This document shows, in pieces, positions 24,609 through 38,099 of a stretch of DNA of 64,000 bases. The position numbers and the translations under genes were made by a program. The notes below the pieces were generated by a model. That model saw only the letters and a list, made by a program, of their open reading frames with translations. It did no database searches and was not told where the DNA came from. The stretch lies in contig CM119267.1 in the NCBI GenBank assembly GCA_051294375.1, positions 24,110,111-24,174,110 of the forward strand. The letters are read 5' to 3'. The number at the start of each line of letters is the position of its first letter. Position 1 is the stretch's first letter. Source of the stretch: Paraspadella gotoi. Taxonomy: Eukaryota; Chaetognatha.

Positions 24609-24654
24609 TCATGCATGTTATCATTTTTTATTCTCACATCGGGTTTTATTTCGT

Positions 24655-24905
24655 TCTTTCTTCTCGTCACTTCTCTTTATTTTTATTTTCTTTTTCCTTT
24701 CCTTTCTATTCTTTCTTTCTTTTCTATTCTCTTTCTTTCCTTTTCTATTCTTCTTTCCTTTTCATTCTTTCTTTCTCTTATTCTTTCTTTCTTTCTATTC
24801 TTTTTCCTTTCTATGCTTTCTTTCTTTTCTATTCTTTCTTTCCTTTCTATTATTTCTTTCTTTTCTATTCTTTCCTTATATTTATTCTTTTCTTCTTTTT
24901 CTTTC
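24655..24905. repeat. (TTTCT)n / CTTT-rich tract
   Basis: Pyrimidine-rich degenerate pentamer tract in the gene E intron. Open frames over it are composition-driven. Confidence 0.9.
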
Positions 24906-26699
24906 TGTTTATAAATTAATTTTCTTTTCTTTAATTTGATTTTTTAGTATCAAAATTTGTCATCAATCCAGATTTTCTTATGCGATTGCGACGATTCCTT
25001 ATGCTTTTAAGATTTTTAAAATCATTACGCACATTAGGCATTTTTTCACCTTATCCAAATTACAATATGCAAATAAGATTAAGAAACTTAATTTTATTCA
25101 ATTTTTTTTATCTTTCGCTCCATCCCAAATGTTACNNNNNNNNNNNNNNNNNNNNNNNNNAGAGAGTGCTAGCGTAATTATAAAAAAAATTACTAGATCT
25201 GGCGACAGATAAGCCCAAAAATTTTCTATCTTTTATCGAGGGAAAAATCCGAAAAAAAATTTTTGCGTAATCGTTTTAAAAAAATAGCTAGGCAAATTTT
25301 CTGATAAAATTCTTTAACGGCGCGGTAAAATAAAAAACCGCCTGGCGAGACGGTCGTTACAATACGTAGGTTAATATTTAAAGAAAATTTAATTAAACTT
25401 AGAGCTAATATAAAGATTTTCAAAACGGGATAAAAATTAATTAGGTTAGTATTGTATTTCAAAATTTCAAAATTAAGCAAAAGGAAATCGTTGTACGCTA
25501 TAAAAGAATTAAACTTGAGCTTGATGAGTAATCAGGTGGACGAGCGAAATGTGGACGAAAGTGGGATGCGGCAACTGAGAATAAAATAGAAATTGCGAAA
25601 ATCGTTCATTTTTGAAGTTGAATACTTTGAAGAAAATTGCGCCAAAAAAGGAATATAAACTGATCGCGAAATAGGCGTGAACTGAGCGGATTTTATCGCT
25701 AATTAAACCGCATTTTACGATTGATAAATAAAATACGATCAATCACTAGATCAATCAAATCATAAATCATCAATCAGTTATAATGTAGTTCAGAAGGTTA
25801 CTTATCTTTTAGTCGGATCACCAATGTAGAAGACGAAAATATAATAATAAAAGTGAGAAGAAGTGAAGAATGTGACGATGTAAGAGAGTAGAAAAGAAGT
25901 GAGTCTAGCTCTCTCCTGATCCACTTATCATCCCCGGACCAACTTTACATTACGGCGCCTCGGCCTATTACTGTGTCCGGTCAATCTAAGGTCATTGCCA
26001 AGTTAGGGCAAGTTGACCGTGTGGAATAGACCGGCTCGAAGAAGAGGAGAGAGGAAGGTTTAGGGAAAGAGACCGAGTAAGTCCGCACTACAAGACAAAC
26101 GATGATGGTTTTGGTATCGAGCGCGACCTTGAACTTGAAGTTTAACTTGGGATTATAATGACGTGAGATTCAGAAATTCAGCGAGGCAATTGATAATTAA
26201 ATGGTCGCAAAATTCAGACACTTTCTATTTTTCACAAGAAAGGCCATAAAATCCTGTAAAACTGAAGTTGATTGAGCGCAAAATACAAATAAAAAAAGTC
26301 AGATCAACTCTCTAGATATTGTCCGAGCGAATAAAATCTTGCCCAAACATGAAAAATATAAACAAAAATTTAAAGAGGGGCAAAGCATATTAGAAAATAA
26401 ATTAATGAAAAACTTATAAAAAAATATGAAAAAAGAGAAGAAATTGAGATATAGAACTGAAATATTTAGCGAGAGTAAAAGACAGTCCTTGATACTAAAA
26501 ATGTTCTGCTCTGTCCTTCCATTGAGTTTAGAATTTGCAGAAAAGGGATAAAAAAATGCTTCTTATTCAAAAAGAGCGTAGTGAAAGTCATGTATAAAAA
26601 TTATAATTGTTAATTATGAACAACGTAGCACCATTGAACATTAATTTATAAAAAAACTAATTTTGTATTTTTCTAATTTTCGCATTAGGCAATATTTAT

Positions 26700-27805
26700 A
26701 TATGGTATTATACTTAAAAAATCCTAAACTTTCAAAATGGACTTTTCTTAATTTTGATGGCAGATTTGAATTCTTCGTCAAAAGCTGATAAAAGAAAATA
26801 TAACTCATTTTAAAAAATTCTTTCATTAAGTAGGTTAAAAATTAATAAAACTATATTTAATATAGAAAAAATTAATTTTCAGTTTAAAATATAGGTTTTT
26901 CGAGTTTTTGACCCACTTAAATTTTTTTAAAGTTAAAAGTTATATTTATATTTAATAACTTTTTATGACGAATTCAAATCTGCAAAAAAATCTGATAAAA
27001 AACCATTTTGAAATTTTAATATTTATAAGGTTAGTACTATATATAAATATAGCCTAATGCGTAAATTGCAAAAAATATAATAATTTTTTTATACATTAAT
27101 ATACATTAGTACAACGTTGTTCATTCTTCGCTTAACTGGCCATTGTGCTCGACCCTGTGGGAAGTGTGAGGACGGCCATAAGCCCCCTTGTATATACCAT
27201 TGTATATCATTTGCTTTTTCAATAGTTTTTAAATCTAGTGTTAACTGTGACATACTAATTAGTAGTCGTCTAGCAACAGTAAAATAGACCATTAAAATTG
27301 TTATGGAGCCGTACTTAAATACCACTGTCGCAGCTTTTTGACCATTTCTACCTATTCTACCTTAAGAAGATCTCATTATTTGTCCTTGTTTTCAATATTA
27401 ATCTTGTATAAATATTAATTTATATCATGACTTCGGACCTTTCTACAGCAATCACAATATGCTGGAGAAAGTGTAATCCCGACTAAACCAGCTCTGAGCC
27501 AATTAATCGCAAGTTGAATAATCTGTTTATGACACAATGAAAAATGGCGTAACGTTACAGTTCCGTGCATAAAAAAAATTCACTGTTCAATATTATTATA
27601 TTTCTTTTTATTTTTTGAAACGTTATAGTTTCATATGTTGATGGGCAAGGGTTATGGTCAGACACAGTAATGTCCAGTAGTGTATATCGCACATATTACC
27701 AAAAGTAATAATCAATTAATTTGGCTTAGAAACAATTTTAAAGGGACAAAATCAGCACGTGACCATTTTGCCACGTTATTTTGTCATTGTGTCTTATGAA
27801 ATTGG
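26700..27805. repeat. 1.1 kb segment, left copy of direct repeat
   Basis: Near-identical to 29497-30585 apart from small indels. Its last 320 bp (27485-27805) are repeated again at 27816-28150 across a ten-base N run. No coding signal; the short minus-strand frame at 27089-27325 is not preserved in length in the other copy. Confidence 0.88.
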
Positions 27806-27815
27806 NNNNNNNNNN

Positions 27816-28150
27816 AAACCAGCTCTGAGCCCATTAATCGCAAGTTGATGACACAATGAAAAATGGCGTAACGTTACAGTTCCGTGCATAAAAAAATTCA
27901 CTGTTCAATATTATTATATTTCTTTTTATTTTTTGAAACGTTATAGTTTCATATGTTGATGGGCATTGGGCAAGGGTTATGGTCAGACACAGTAATGTCC
28001 AGTAGTGTATATCGCACATATTACCAAAAGTAATAATCAATTAATTTGGCTTAGAAACAATTTTAAAGGGACAAAATCAGCACGTGACCATTTCGCCACG
28101 TTATTTTGTCATTGTCTTATGAAATTGGTACAACCAATATAAAAATTATC
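27816..28150. repeat. Third partial copy of the 1.1 kb segment
   Basis: Matches 27485-27805 and adds the start of repeat B (AATTGGTACAACCAATATAA) before the next N run at 28151. N runs on both sides suggest unresolved assembly. Confidence 0.8.
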
Positions 28151-29496
28151 NNNNNNNNNNNNNNNNNNNNNNNNNTTTTCTTGCAGTTGAGATAATGAAA
28201 ATGATTATTTTTTTTCACAGACAAGAAGGTAGACGTCCAGACTGTTTATATCAAGCTGAAAATATTTTATTATTTATCATTTTTCATATTTAAAAAAACA
28301 TTTTATCAAGCTACTACAAATTTTTTGCTTGTTTTTTACTTTAATGAAAAATACAGCAAATTTATAAAGTAGAAAAAATTTAATGGTAATTAAAATGTAA
28401 TTCAGACTTTCCTCTTTTTAATTTCAAAAGAAAAACAAAAAATTTTACATCCTCATTGAATTTGTAATGCAAAAAACTGTTATACTTTTAACTCGTATTA
28501 AAATAAAAACTGTATAAATATTTATGGATAAAATTTAACAAAACTGTTCTAGAATGTGTCCCATGATTAAGGGCTTTAATTGATACCACACCCACCTTGC
28601 TAACTCTTTTTTTTCAAAGATATTCAAGAAAAATAACTTTTTTTATTACTTTTTTTGCATCTTGCAGTTTTTTAAACAACCAACTTTTGGCCTTAAAAAT
28701 GTCTAGTTGGATTGTTTTAAACTTTTTAAATTTGTCCAAGGATAATATTATATCAGTTCAAACAATTAAATAGCATATGATTTAAAAAAAAAGTTTTCGT
28801 CTGTTTCATACATAATTTTTAATATCAGTAATTTTGGATTTGTCAAAAGTAAGTAATATAGCAGTCGGTATACTAAAATAAAAAAAGTTATAAAATTATT
28901 TAATTGAGATGATACAACTGACCAGTAGCTAATTAAAAGCATCATGAACAATTAATTAATAATTATGTTTATTATGCTAAAAAAAATTCAAAGTTAAAAA
29001 TTTTTTCATATATTTAATTTTATAATTATTTATTTTCTATGTCAAAACTCATCATAATAAACTACTATATATGTATTTGAAGGCCTATATTAGGTAGGTA
29101 AGTCCCTTATAATATAAATTTTTCTTCAATCATTTGGCATAGTTATAATTTTTTTAATTTAAATTATTTGAAAAAAAATTAAAATAATATTTAATAAAGA
29201 AAATTAATTACAATAAACTATTAAAGAAGAATAATGGTTATGGACTCAAACGAAGAAATTGTTCATAGATTATGGATGATGCATGATATTTTCATTTTTA
29301 AAAAAATTTAAACATTTTAAATTTTTTTAATTCTACTTTATTGATTTTATATAGCTAATTTTAATATTAATTTATAAAAAAACGTCATTAGAAAAATTTT
29401 ATTACCTTTTTTGTGTAGCCCAAAGGTCCGAACGTATCCCGGGACATCTCATTCTTGTGCACTCCATGCCGAGTAATCGATGTAAAAAGGACCGTG

Positions 29497-30585
29497 TATG
29501 GTATTATACTTAAAAAATCCTAAACTTCAAAATGGACTTTTCTTAATTTTGATGGCAGATTTGATTCTTCGTCAAAAGCTGATAAAAGAAAATATAACTC
29601 ATTTAAAAAATTCTTTCATTAAGTAGGTTAAAATTAATAAAACTATATTAATATAGAAAAAATTAATTTTCAGTTTAAAATATAGGTTTTTCGAGTTTGA
29701 CCCACTTAAATTTTTTTAAAGTTAAAAGTTATATTTATATTAATAACTTTTTATGACGATTCAAATCTGCAAAAAAATCTGATAAAACCATTTTGAAATT
29801 TTAATATTTATAAGGTTGTACTATATATAAATATAGCCTAATGCGTAAATTGCCAAAAAATATAATAATTTTTTTATACATTAATAAACATTAGTACAAC
29901 GTTGTTCATTCTTCGCTTAACTGGCCATTGTGCTCGACCCTGTGGGAAGTGTGAGGACGGCCATAAGCCCCCTTGTATATACCATTGTATATCATTTGCT
30001 TTTTCAATAGTTTTAAATCTAGTGTTAACTGTGACATACTAATTAGTAGTCGTCTAGCAACAGTAAAATAGACCATTAAAATTGTTATGGAGCCGTACTT
30101 AAATACCACTGCAGCAGCTTTTTGACCATTTCTACCTATTCTACCTTAAGAAGATCTCATTATTTGTCCTTGTTTTCAATATTAATCTTGTATAAATATT
30201 AATTTATATCATGACTTCGGACCTTTCTACAGCAATCACAATATGCTGGAGAAAGTGTAATCCCGACTAAACCAGCTCTGAGCCAATTAATCGCAAGTTG
30301 ATAATCTGTTTATGACACAATGAAAAATGGCGTAACGTTACAGTTCCGTGCATAAAAAAATTCACTGTTCAATATTATATATTTCTTTTATTTTTTGAAA
30401 CGTTATAGTTTCATATGTTGATGGGCAAGGGTTATGGTCAGACACAGTAATGTCCAGTAGTGTATATCGCACCTATTACCAAAAGTAATAATCAATTAAT
30501 TTGGCTTAGAAACAATTTTAAAGGGACAAAATCAGCACGTGACCATTTTGCCACGTTATTTTGTCATTGTGTCTTATGAAATTGG
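29497..30585. repeat. 1.1 kb segment, right copy of direct repeat
   Basis: Matches 26700-27805. Followed directly by repeat B at 30586, whereas the left copy breaks into an N run at the same point. Confidence 0.88.
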
Positions 30586-30840
30586 TACAACCAATATAAA
30601 AATTATCCATTCATTTTAATAAATAAGCTATCTTGCCCCTGACTTTGGACAGGCCTTGGTGGTTTAAGGCCTCCATCACTCTTACAAGATAATGACATAG
30701 CAGGTCCTGCAAGCTTTCAATCAAGACTCTCTCACAGTCTCGTTTATTCACTCCCAGAGTACCTGGCTTCCCTATCAATGAAGTGGTATAATATTTCAAA
30801 GAATGTTTCAATTGTATGAAAAGACCACTCCTTAAGTATT
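30586..30840 (+). repeat. Dispersed repeat B copy, most complete
   Basis: About 255 bp, same termini as 22066-22300, with the additional block CACTCCCAGAGTACCTGGCT. Follows directly on the right copy of the 1.1 kb duplicated segment. Confidence 0.75.
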
Positions 30841-31523
30841 AGATCGGGGAATACTTATTGTACTATTATGTTTTTATGAATAAAATATTACTAATGATTA
30901 TTCTACAGCAAGGTGTACTTACATTATAGTGTTTTTCTGACATATTACTATCTAATTCTGGCTATTTTATCTATTTTTATCATTTAATTATGGTCTATTG
31001 AAAAAAAGTCCACGAAACCTAAAAATTTAAGGATGACCGGAAGTCAAACTTTGGCGCTCTGATCCACCCTGTAGCAATTTTTTAAAATATCCTATTTGGG
31101 TGCAATTGATAGCCCTTGAGCAGGCAAACCATTGAATAATGATATTTCGGGTTTAAAAACACTTTGGCTGGAAAAACAAGTTTGAGCAAACAATGTCGGA
31201 TCAGCCAACGATAATTAAGCTGTAGTCAGCTAATCAGATAATAAATCCCGATAATTCTTTCAATTTGTGATCCTAACTGTTCATAACAGATCATACCATA
31301 CATAACCAGTGGCTGTGCCAATACATGTAAATCCTTGGAACTGTTACTATAGTAAAAATAATTACAAATAAAGTACAAATAATTTTTTAACTATTATTAT
31401 TTTTTCAACTTTCAACATATTTTTTTAACTTGCAACATTTTTTTTCACTTTGCACCATTTTTTAAACTTAAATCATATTTTTCAATTTGCATCATTTTTT
31501 CAACTGGCATCATTTTTTAAATT

Positions 31524-32392
31524 AACATAATTTTTTTGACTTGCATAATTTTTGTAAATTGCTTCTCGAATCCCATGTTGAAACAGTCAGAAATGGGAGA
31601 CGTTTGGATGCCGTCTCCGCTTGCGAGAGAATAAGTTGCAATTGACACAAACAAAATTACTAGAGGGCTCCCTAAACAAAAGAGCATTCAGTAAGACAAG
31701 ATAGCACTTTATTATGCAAGTTGAAAAAATTTTGAAAGTTTAAAAAATTATTAAGGTAAAAAGATTATGCAATTGAAAAAATGATGCAAGCAGAAAAAAA
31801 TTATGCAAGCTTTAAAAATAATATAAGTTAAAAAAAAAGTTAAGAGTTAAGTTTAAGCCTTAAAAGCGATTTACATGTATTGGCGCAGCCACTGGTTTTA
31901 ACATTTTTTAACATTTAACATTTTAACATTTTTTCAATTTGCATCATTTTTTTAACTTGCAAAATTTTTTTAACTGGCATCATTTTTTCAATTTGCATCA
32001 TTTTTTGGCCTTTTCAATCATCGATGCCCCCTTGCCGTATGACGGAGCAGCAAATCTCTCTCGCTCTCTTTGGGATCAGGATAAAGAAAAACTATGACAA
32101 TAATTTTAACAATGAATTAATTGTTTAGGGTTTCGGTTAGGGATCAGGTTAGTTTAGGGGATAGATATTAGGGATTAGGATTAGGGGTTAGGGATTAGGG
32201 TTGGGATTAGGGTGAGTGATTAGGGTCATTTTTCTCGATGCTACTTTTGCAACAATAAAATTTTTTAAATTTGCATCATTTTTTCAACTTGCATCATTTT
32301 TTAAACTTGGATCATTTTTAAAACTGGCATCATTTTTTCAACTGGCATCATTTTTTAACTTGTATCATTTTTAATTAATCATTAATTAATTA
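31524..32392 (+). repeat. Left arm of an 0.87 kb inverted repeat
   Basis: Reverse complement of 32551-33415 with only a few differences. It contains many TTTTTTCAACTTGCATCAT-like units and an internal TTAGGG-type stretch (32130-32230). The outer end of the right arm is cut by an N run at 33416. Confidence 0.9.
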
Positions 32393-32550
32393 TCATAATT
32401 GGATGGATAGACTGTGTGTATGTAAGAAAATGTATGATTGAGCAGATATAAAGATTTGATGGAATCGAGGTGTGAAAATAAGTTTACATAGAATAAACCA
32501 AAGTTAGGTTGACTTTAATTTTTATTATTTATGCTTACTCATAAATGTTT

Positions 32551-33415
32551 TAATTAATTAATGATTAATTAAAAATGATACAAGTTAAAAAATGATGCCA
32601 GTTGAAAAAATGATGCCAGTTTTAAAAATGATCCAAGTTTAAAAAATGATGCAAGTTGAAAAAATGATGCAAATTTAAAAATTTTATTGTTGCAAAAGTA
32701 GCATCGAGAAAAATGACCCTAATCACTCACCCTAATCCCAACCCTAATCCTAACCCCTAATCCTAATCCCTAATATCTATCCCCTAAACTAACCTGATCC
32801 CTAACCGAAACCCTAAACAATTAATTCATTGTTAAAATTATTGTCATAGTTTTTCTTTATCCTGATCCCAAAGAGAGCGAGAGAGATTTGCTGCTCCGTC
32901 ATACGGCAAGGGGGCATCGATGATTGAAAAGGCCAAAAAATGATGCAAATTGAAAAAATGATGCCAGTTAAAAAAATTTTGCAAGTTAAAAAAATGATGC
33001 AAATTGAAAAAATGTTAAAATGTTAAATGTTAAAAAATGTTAAAACCAGTGGCTGCGCCAATACATGTAAATCGCTTTTAAGGGCTTAAACTTAACTCTT
33101 AACTTTTTTTAACTTATATTATTTTAAAGCTTGCATAATTTTTTTCTGCTTGCATCATTTTTTCAACTTGCATAATTTTTTTACCTTAATAATTTTTTAA
33201 ACTTTCAAAAATTTTTCAACTTGCATAATAAAGTGCTATCTTGTCTTACTGAATGCTCTTTTGTTTAGGGAGCCCTCTAGTAATTTTGTTTGTGTCAATT
33301 GCAACTTATTCTCTCGCAAGCGAGACGGCATCCAAACGTCTCCCATTTCTGACTGTTTCAACATGGGATTCGAGAAGCAATTTACAAAAATTATGCAAGT
33401 CAAAAAAATTATGTT
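32551..33415 (-). repeat. Right arm of an 0.87 kb inverted repeat
   Basis: Pairs with 31524-32392. The 158 bp spacer (32393-32550) carries a piece of dispersed repeat A (TATGATTGAGCAGATATAAA). It could fold into a long hairpin. No open frame. Confidence 0.9.
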
Positions 33416-33489
33416 NNNNNNNNNNNNNNNNNNNNNNNNNTTAATTCGAGTAAATATGGGTTAAAATTAGTAAAAAGATTCAAGTAAAT

Positions 33490-33790
33490 GTGACCTATGT
33501 TTTTTCCTTTTAAACCCATTTCCACTCGCACAATTGAATCGAAACTTTATATCCAGCTCAATCACACACTTTCCTAACCACACACCAATTTTCATTCTAA
33601 TCCATTCATCCCATTATGAGTAATTGAAGTTGGTGGGACGGTTAGACAGATGGACGGACATCGTTTTATCATAATGTTATGTTCTGAGATGATATAAGTT
33701 ACTTACCGACAAAATTTTGGAGGGGGACCGACGGACCGACAAAGTGGATTATAGAGTCGGAATCTGCTAATAAGCAGGTCCGACTAAAAA
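33490..33790 (-). repeat. Dispersed repeat A, 5' part
   Basis: The minus strand matches the first 300 bp of repeat A, including TCGAAACTTTATATCCAGC on the plus strand and the terminal TCGGAATCTGCTAATAAGCA. Confidence 0.7.
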
Positions 33791-33833
33791 GAATCTAAAG
33801 AACAAATGAATAAACTGTGGACAACAACTTGAA

Positions 33834-36185
33834 CACGCAACCTTGGTCAAACCATTGACCTTACTTTCAATCTTACCATCGATTGTTTGCTCTTCTCTTT
33901 ATGTGTCAAACTTTGACCTTGTGGAAGACAATGGCGCCAGTGACGCCGCCTCTGCAGGTGACGCCAACCGCCCTCACCCTCCCTCCAACGCCCCTGCAAG
34001 AAGATGAAACCCAAAGCTGACGACTTCCAACCCGACCACATTGAAGAGTGGCTGGACCATACCGCCGTTTAATTCGGCGCCACCGGCGTCACTGATCTGG
34101 CTGAGAAGAAGGCACAAATCCTCAGCGACATCCCCATCTCGCATCACACGCCTGATTCCACATGGTTTGCGCAACGACAAAGGTCCTGACTCCCACAAAA
34201 ATCTTGTCTCCCACTTAAAAAAATGTCTATGGTGAAGACGCCAACCGGCGCGCCGCAAAGGCTTCACCCCCTCTCAACACCTTTCTGCAATCAATGCTGT
34301 CCTTGAAGGCCTCACCATCGACCATATCAAGGCTGCCATCTTGGCAGCCACCCTCCCTCAGAGGGTCAAGGAACACGCCGTCGGGAAGGACAAGAAGTCC
34401 GTTGAAATTGCCAAAGACGCCGACGAGTTTTTCCTCCTATCCGGTCAAGCCTCAACCTCGGTGAACCATTGGAGATTCCAAACGAATTAGCAAATGACAC
34501 CGATGACGCCGCCATCTCTTACTCAAACGCAGTCCGCCGACGCTCAATGCAGCGCCCCTTTTTGCAGCAGTGTCCACCCAATGCAGCAGTGCATGCACCA
34601 ACAACGCCACACAATCTTGACGCCCCTCTCTCCGCCACACTGCGAACTGCCTATGGGCAAACTCAAGTTCTTCTACCACTACAATTTTGGCATCAATGCT
34701 TTCAAATGCTACTGAACTAATTAGGACGGCCGACCATGCCTGATGGCGCCGTCAAAAGCCATCGCCGGCGGCCTCTAGTCGCTCGCGTTGCTGGCCAAAA
34801 CGACTCAAAACTCTTCCTTGGGCGTGACCCTGACTCCGGCCTGGAATGGCTCATCGATGGCAAAGGTGGAGGTGCTGCGTGCAGTGGCCACGCCCACCAT
34901 CAAAGATTTCCAACGTTTTCTTGGTATTTTCAACTATTATCGCCACTTTGTTCCCCACACCGCCCATAAGTTTGATCCTCTTCTCAAAGTCCTTCGCGGA
35001 AAACCGCGCGCAAAAATGGGCGGCGCTACAAGACGCGCCCCTCTTGCTCTCCCTGTTGATGCCTCTGACGTCGCCATCATTTAGTCATTAAAACCCAACC
35101 AACACAAATGGCCACCATTTGACAAAGAGCTCCTCGCTGCCCATGCCTTGATCCACCATTTCCGCCTATATCTCGATGGACACCGGTGTCACCGCTTCAA
35201 TCTTCAGCAACCATATCTTGCTGGTACCGGCTGGTATCATATCGCCGGAAAATCAAATGTCGCCGATGCCCTCTCTCACCCGCCAGCAAAAACGACTCCC
35301 TCGCCGCCAGCTCCATCAACGTCGCCAACCCCCTGCGGATCAACCCGAGGCAATTCTAAACTCACAAAAAGCGCGTGACGATATCACCGCCACCATCAAC
35401 GCTGTCGGCACCCTTCAAGTCAATTTAAAGCAATGATGGCAGGTCACCGATGACAATATACGTCTCCTTAGCAACCTCACATAGCGCTCTGCCTCAAAAA
35501 TGATCCCATTGGCACGATGCTCGTCTGCGACACTTCCGGTTTGCGAGCACGCCCTCTCATCCCTGCATCATGGCGCCAACATGTTTTCAAAGCCATCCAT
35601 GAAATCGCTCATCCAGGAATTTGTGCATAAAAGAAACTCGTGACGAGGCGTTTTGTGTGGTTCCTGAGACGGTGGGAGAGGTCATGCAACACCTGCCAGT
35701 GTGCAAACACTTCATAAACTATCTAAGCGTTTTGCTCATGTGCACATTGTACTAGTGGGGCCACTGCCAGCTGTTTTCAGCCACACGCATCTCTTGACGA
35801 TGATCGACCGCTTTACGCGCTGGCCGGAATTGGCGCCACTTTGCAACACCTCCGCCGCTTCTCCAAAACTAGGTGTCCCAATTCGGCGTCCCCTCCGTCG
35901 TCACCGCCGATCGCGGCGCCAAGTGGCGTCGGTAGTCGGCTTCAACCCCCCCACGACAACCAATCCAATGGGATGTTCGAACTCCTTCAAACGCTGAGCG
36001 CAACTCCCGTGGACACTTTTGAGCCACTCCACGCAAAGATTCCGACGCCTCTCTGGCAGAGCTAACGCTGGACGAGATTCCCCAGCAAATAACTACAACA
36101 CGCAACCTCTGTCAAACCATTGACCTGACTTTCAACCTTACCCTCGATTGTTTGCTCTTCTCTTTATGGTCATATTTTGACCTTG
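33834..36185 (+). mobile_element. Decayed Ty3/gypsy LTR retrotransposon
   Basis: Flanked by related direct repeats of about 90 bp (33834-33923 and 36094-36185, both with TCGATTGTTTGCTCTTCTCT). The plus strand reads in broken frames: a gag-like region (IEEWLDHTAV, then AAILAATLPQRVKEHA); the reverse-transcriptase end (DFQRFLGIFNYYRHFVPH); RNase H (FDKELLAAHALIHHFRLYLD and GWYHIAGKSNVADALSH); the integrase zinc region (HEIAHPG, CNTCQ); and integrase core (MIDRFTRWPELAPL). The order RT-RNaseH-IN is that of Ty3/gypsy. The RT catalytic part is missing and stops and shifts are frequent, so it is dead. Confidence 0.85.
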
Positions 36186-36224
36186 TAAATACCATTGTTA
36201 TAGACTTAGCATCAGATTCTTTTG

Positions 36225-37998
36225 ACTGTTACCCTGTGAGCCAGAACGGACGGCACTAATATTATATTTGTATTCGGATACATTCAATCTGATTGTTTTA
36301 TTAGTTAGAAAAGTCATTGACGTTTTATGTGTATCATTTTCAAGTTAATAACCGACTCTTTACTATTTAAAATTAGAAGTTTTATGAACCATATTGAAAT
36401 TAAAAAATCGTCAGTCTGAATCTTTCACTAAAAATTTTGCATGGCGATTGTAAACAATTTGGAATAAAGAGGGGAGAAAATTTAAATCAAAAATTGCAGG
36501 TACACAATGTGAATCAGAAGCACTAAAATCTAGGGATACAAGTTTTGCTGCCTTTGATCAAGCGATTTATGAACTCAGTTTTTACAAATCCAAGGAATCT
36601 TGGTTGCTGAAAAAACCTCAGATTTTGAAAATCTACCAGCGTATGGAAACTAGGTTCACCCAGGTTCACTAGAGACTACAAACTACAGATGTTGATGGAG
36701 CAGGGCTGACCAGTGGCTGAAAAATGTATCTTAGAGTGATGTGAAAATAATAAAATTTTAGAAAATTAAAATTTAGCATATAAAACATATAAACTAATAA
36801 AAATAATTGGTAAATTTATTTTTTAATTTTATATATTAGTAGGCACCTCGTGAATTTTAGAATTATGAGCCTACACTAAGTCAGTTTTGCATAAATCTGG
36901 TACTTTTTAAAAACGTCAAGGATTTTTCTATCAAATGATACCCCTGTCCGTTTCCGTCCATTACTCATTGGATAAATATTTTTTACATTTTCTTTCCCCA
37001 TTCTATATCAAAGTTCTGGACTTTTATTATATCTTAATTTCATGAGATTAATTTGATATTTTCTTATGTAAAAAACCTTTCTTTAATGGTCATCCAATTT
37101 CATCTTCAGTAAAAAACTGAATCTTTTAAAAAAAGAAAATCATTATAAATTAATTATTCATTAATTACTTAAAAATTATTAAAATTGATTTACACCATTA
37201 AATTAGGAATTATCTGGGAATCCTTACGATATAAAATAATTATTCAAGACAGTCAAGAACATGCTCAGGACAGCATTTTTTTCTAATTGTACGAATTGTA
37301 TAAAGAAAACCTAAGATTTACAATTAAAAAATCATTACTCAGAAATTACTCAACATTATGATAATTCAGATACGCCTTTGATTGGAAGATTAATACGGAT
37401 TTCTTATGATGTAAAATTTTTTTAAATTCAATCTAGAACACGCCTAAAATAGTATTTTTTCTTCAATTTTACTGTGTAAGATAAAAAATTAAACATAGAT
37501 TAGTAAATGAATTAAACACGAAATGAAATTAATACATAAAAAACTGCCAATAGTTCTCCAACTTATAATATATGTGGATAAGGCGCTAAGTGGGCTGAAG
37601 ATGACTATCCGTAAGTTCTATAACGCCCTCTAGCAGCCATGGAACGGGTCCTGGGCTTGGAACCAGGCTTGAGGGTTTTCCACGCCCTCAAGGAGGCTTA
37701 CGGCCGTCCTCACATTTCCGGCAGGGTAGGTACCTAGTGGTCATGAGCTAATGGCTTTACTCAATGAGCCACCGGGTCACGACTGAAGGTGTCATGCTTA
37801 GAGGTGGGGTGAACTTTGTTATGCCCGACTACATATACTTATGAATTATATTTATTAAATATTTAAAGTATAATACAAATTTTTTTTGGTGTCACTCGCG
37901 AACGGACAGGGGTATATAATAAGTTAACTTTCATTGAGTAGTTTCTCTGTAATAAATTTTTAGTTTGTGCCATCCGTTCTGGCTCATGGGGTATAGTT
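36225..37998. mobile_element. Possible non-autonomous element with imperfect terminal inverted repeats
   Basis: TGAGCCAGAACGGACGGCAC at 36235-36254 is answered in reverse by GTGCCATCCGTTCTGGCTCA near 37968-37987. A second inner pair, CCCCTGTCCGTT (36945) and AACGGACAGGGG (37902), also faces inward. The interior is AT-rich and has a GC-rich island (37620-37810) without an open frame. A hAT-like relic starts at 36731. Confidence 0.5.
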
Positions 37999-38099
37999 GA
38001 AGAATATAATCATTCTTACTCCGAAACTTGTTGCGTCCACAAAAAACGTTCATCAAACAGCAGACCACGAACTTTGCCACTCGCCACTTCGCCACTCGC

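Larger units (their letters stand above)
20519..38099 (-). other. Inferred 17.6 kb intron of gene E, packed with repeats
   Basis: The interval runs between an exon ending LAPG and one starting KKLVYDGFF; these are neighbouring exons in gene F, and the splice phase (1/1) agrees. The donor would be GC (GGAG/GCGAGT) and the acceptor TTTCGTAG. Inside I see dispersed repeats, a duplicated 1.1 kb segment, a large inverted repeat, a decayed Ty3/gypsy element and N runs at 25136-25160, 27806-27815, 28151-28175 and 33416-33440. No conserved family exon is recognisable on either strand. The stretches 22300-24120 and 28180-29490 are AT-rich and I see nothing else in them. Confidence 0.5.

Noticed and set aside
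27089-27325. 78-residue minus-strand protein, also seen at 29906-30109
   Set aside because: It is duplicated only because the 1.1 kb segment is; length differs through indels and there is no known motif.
33834-36185. Active retrotransposon
   Set aside because: Stops, shifts and the missing reverse-transcriptase core show it is dead.
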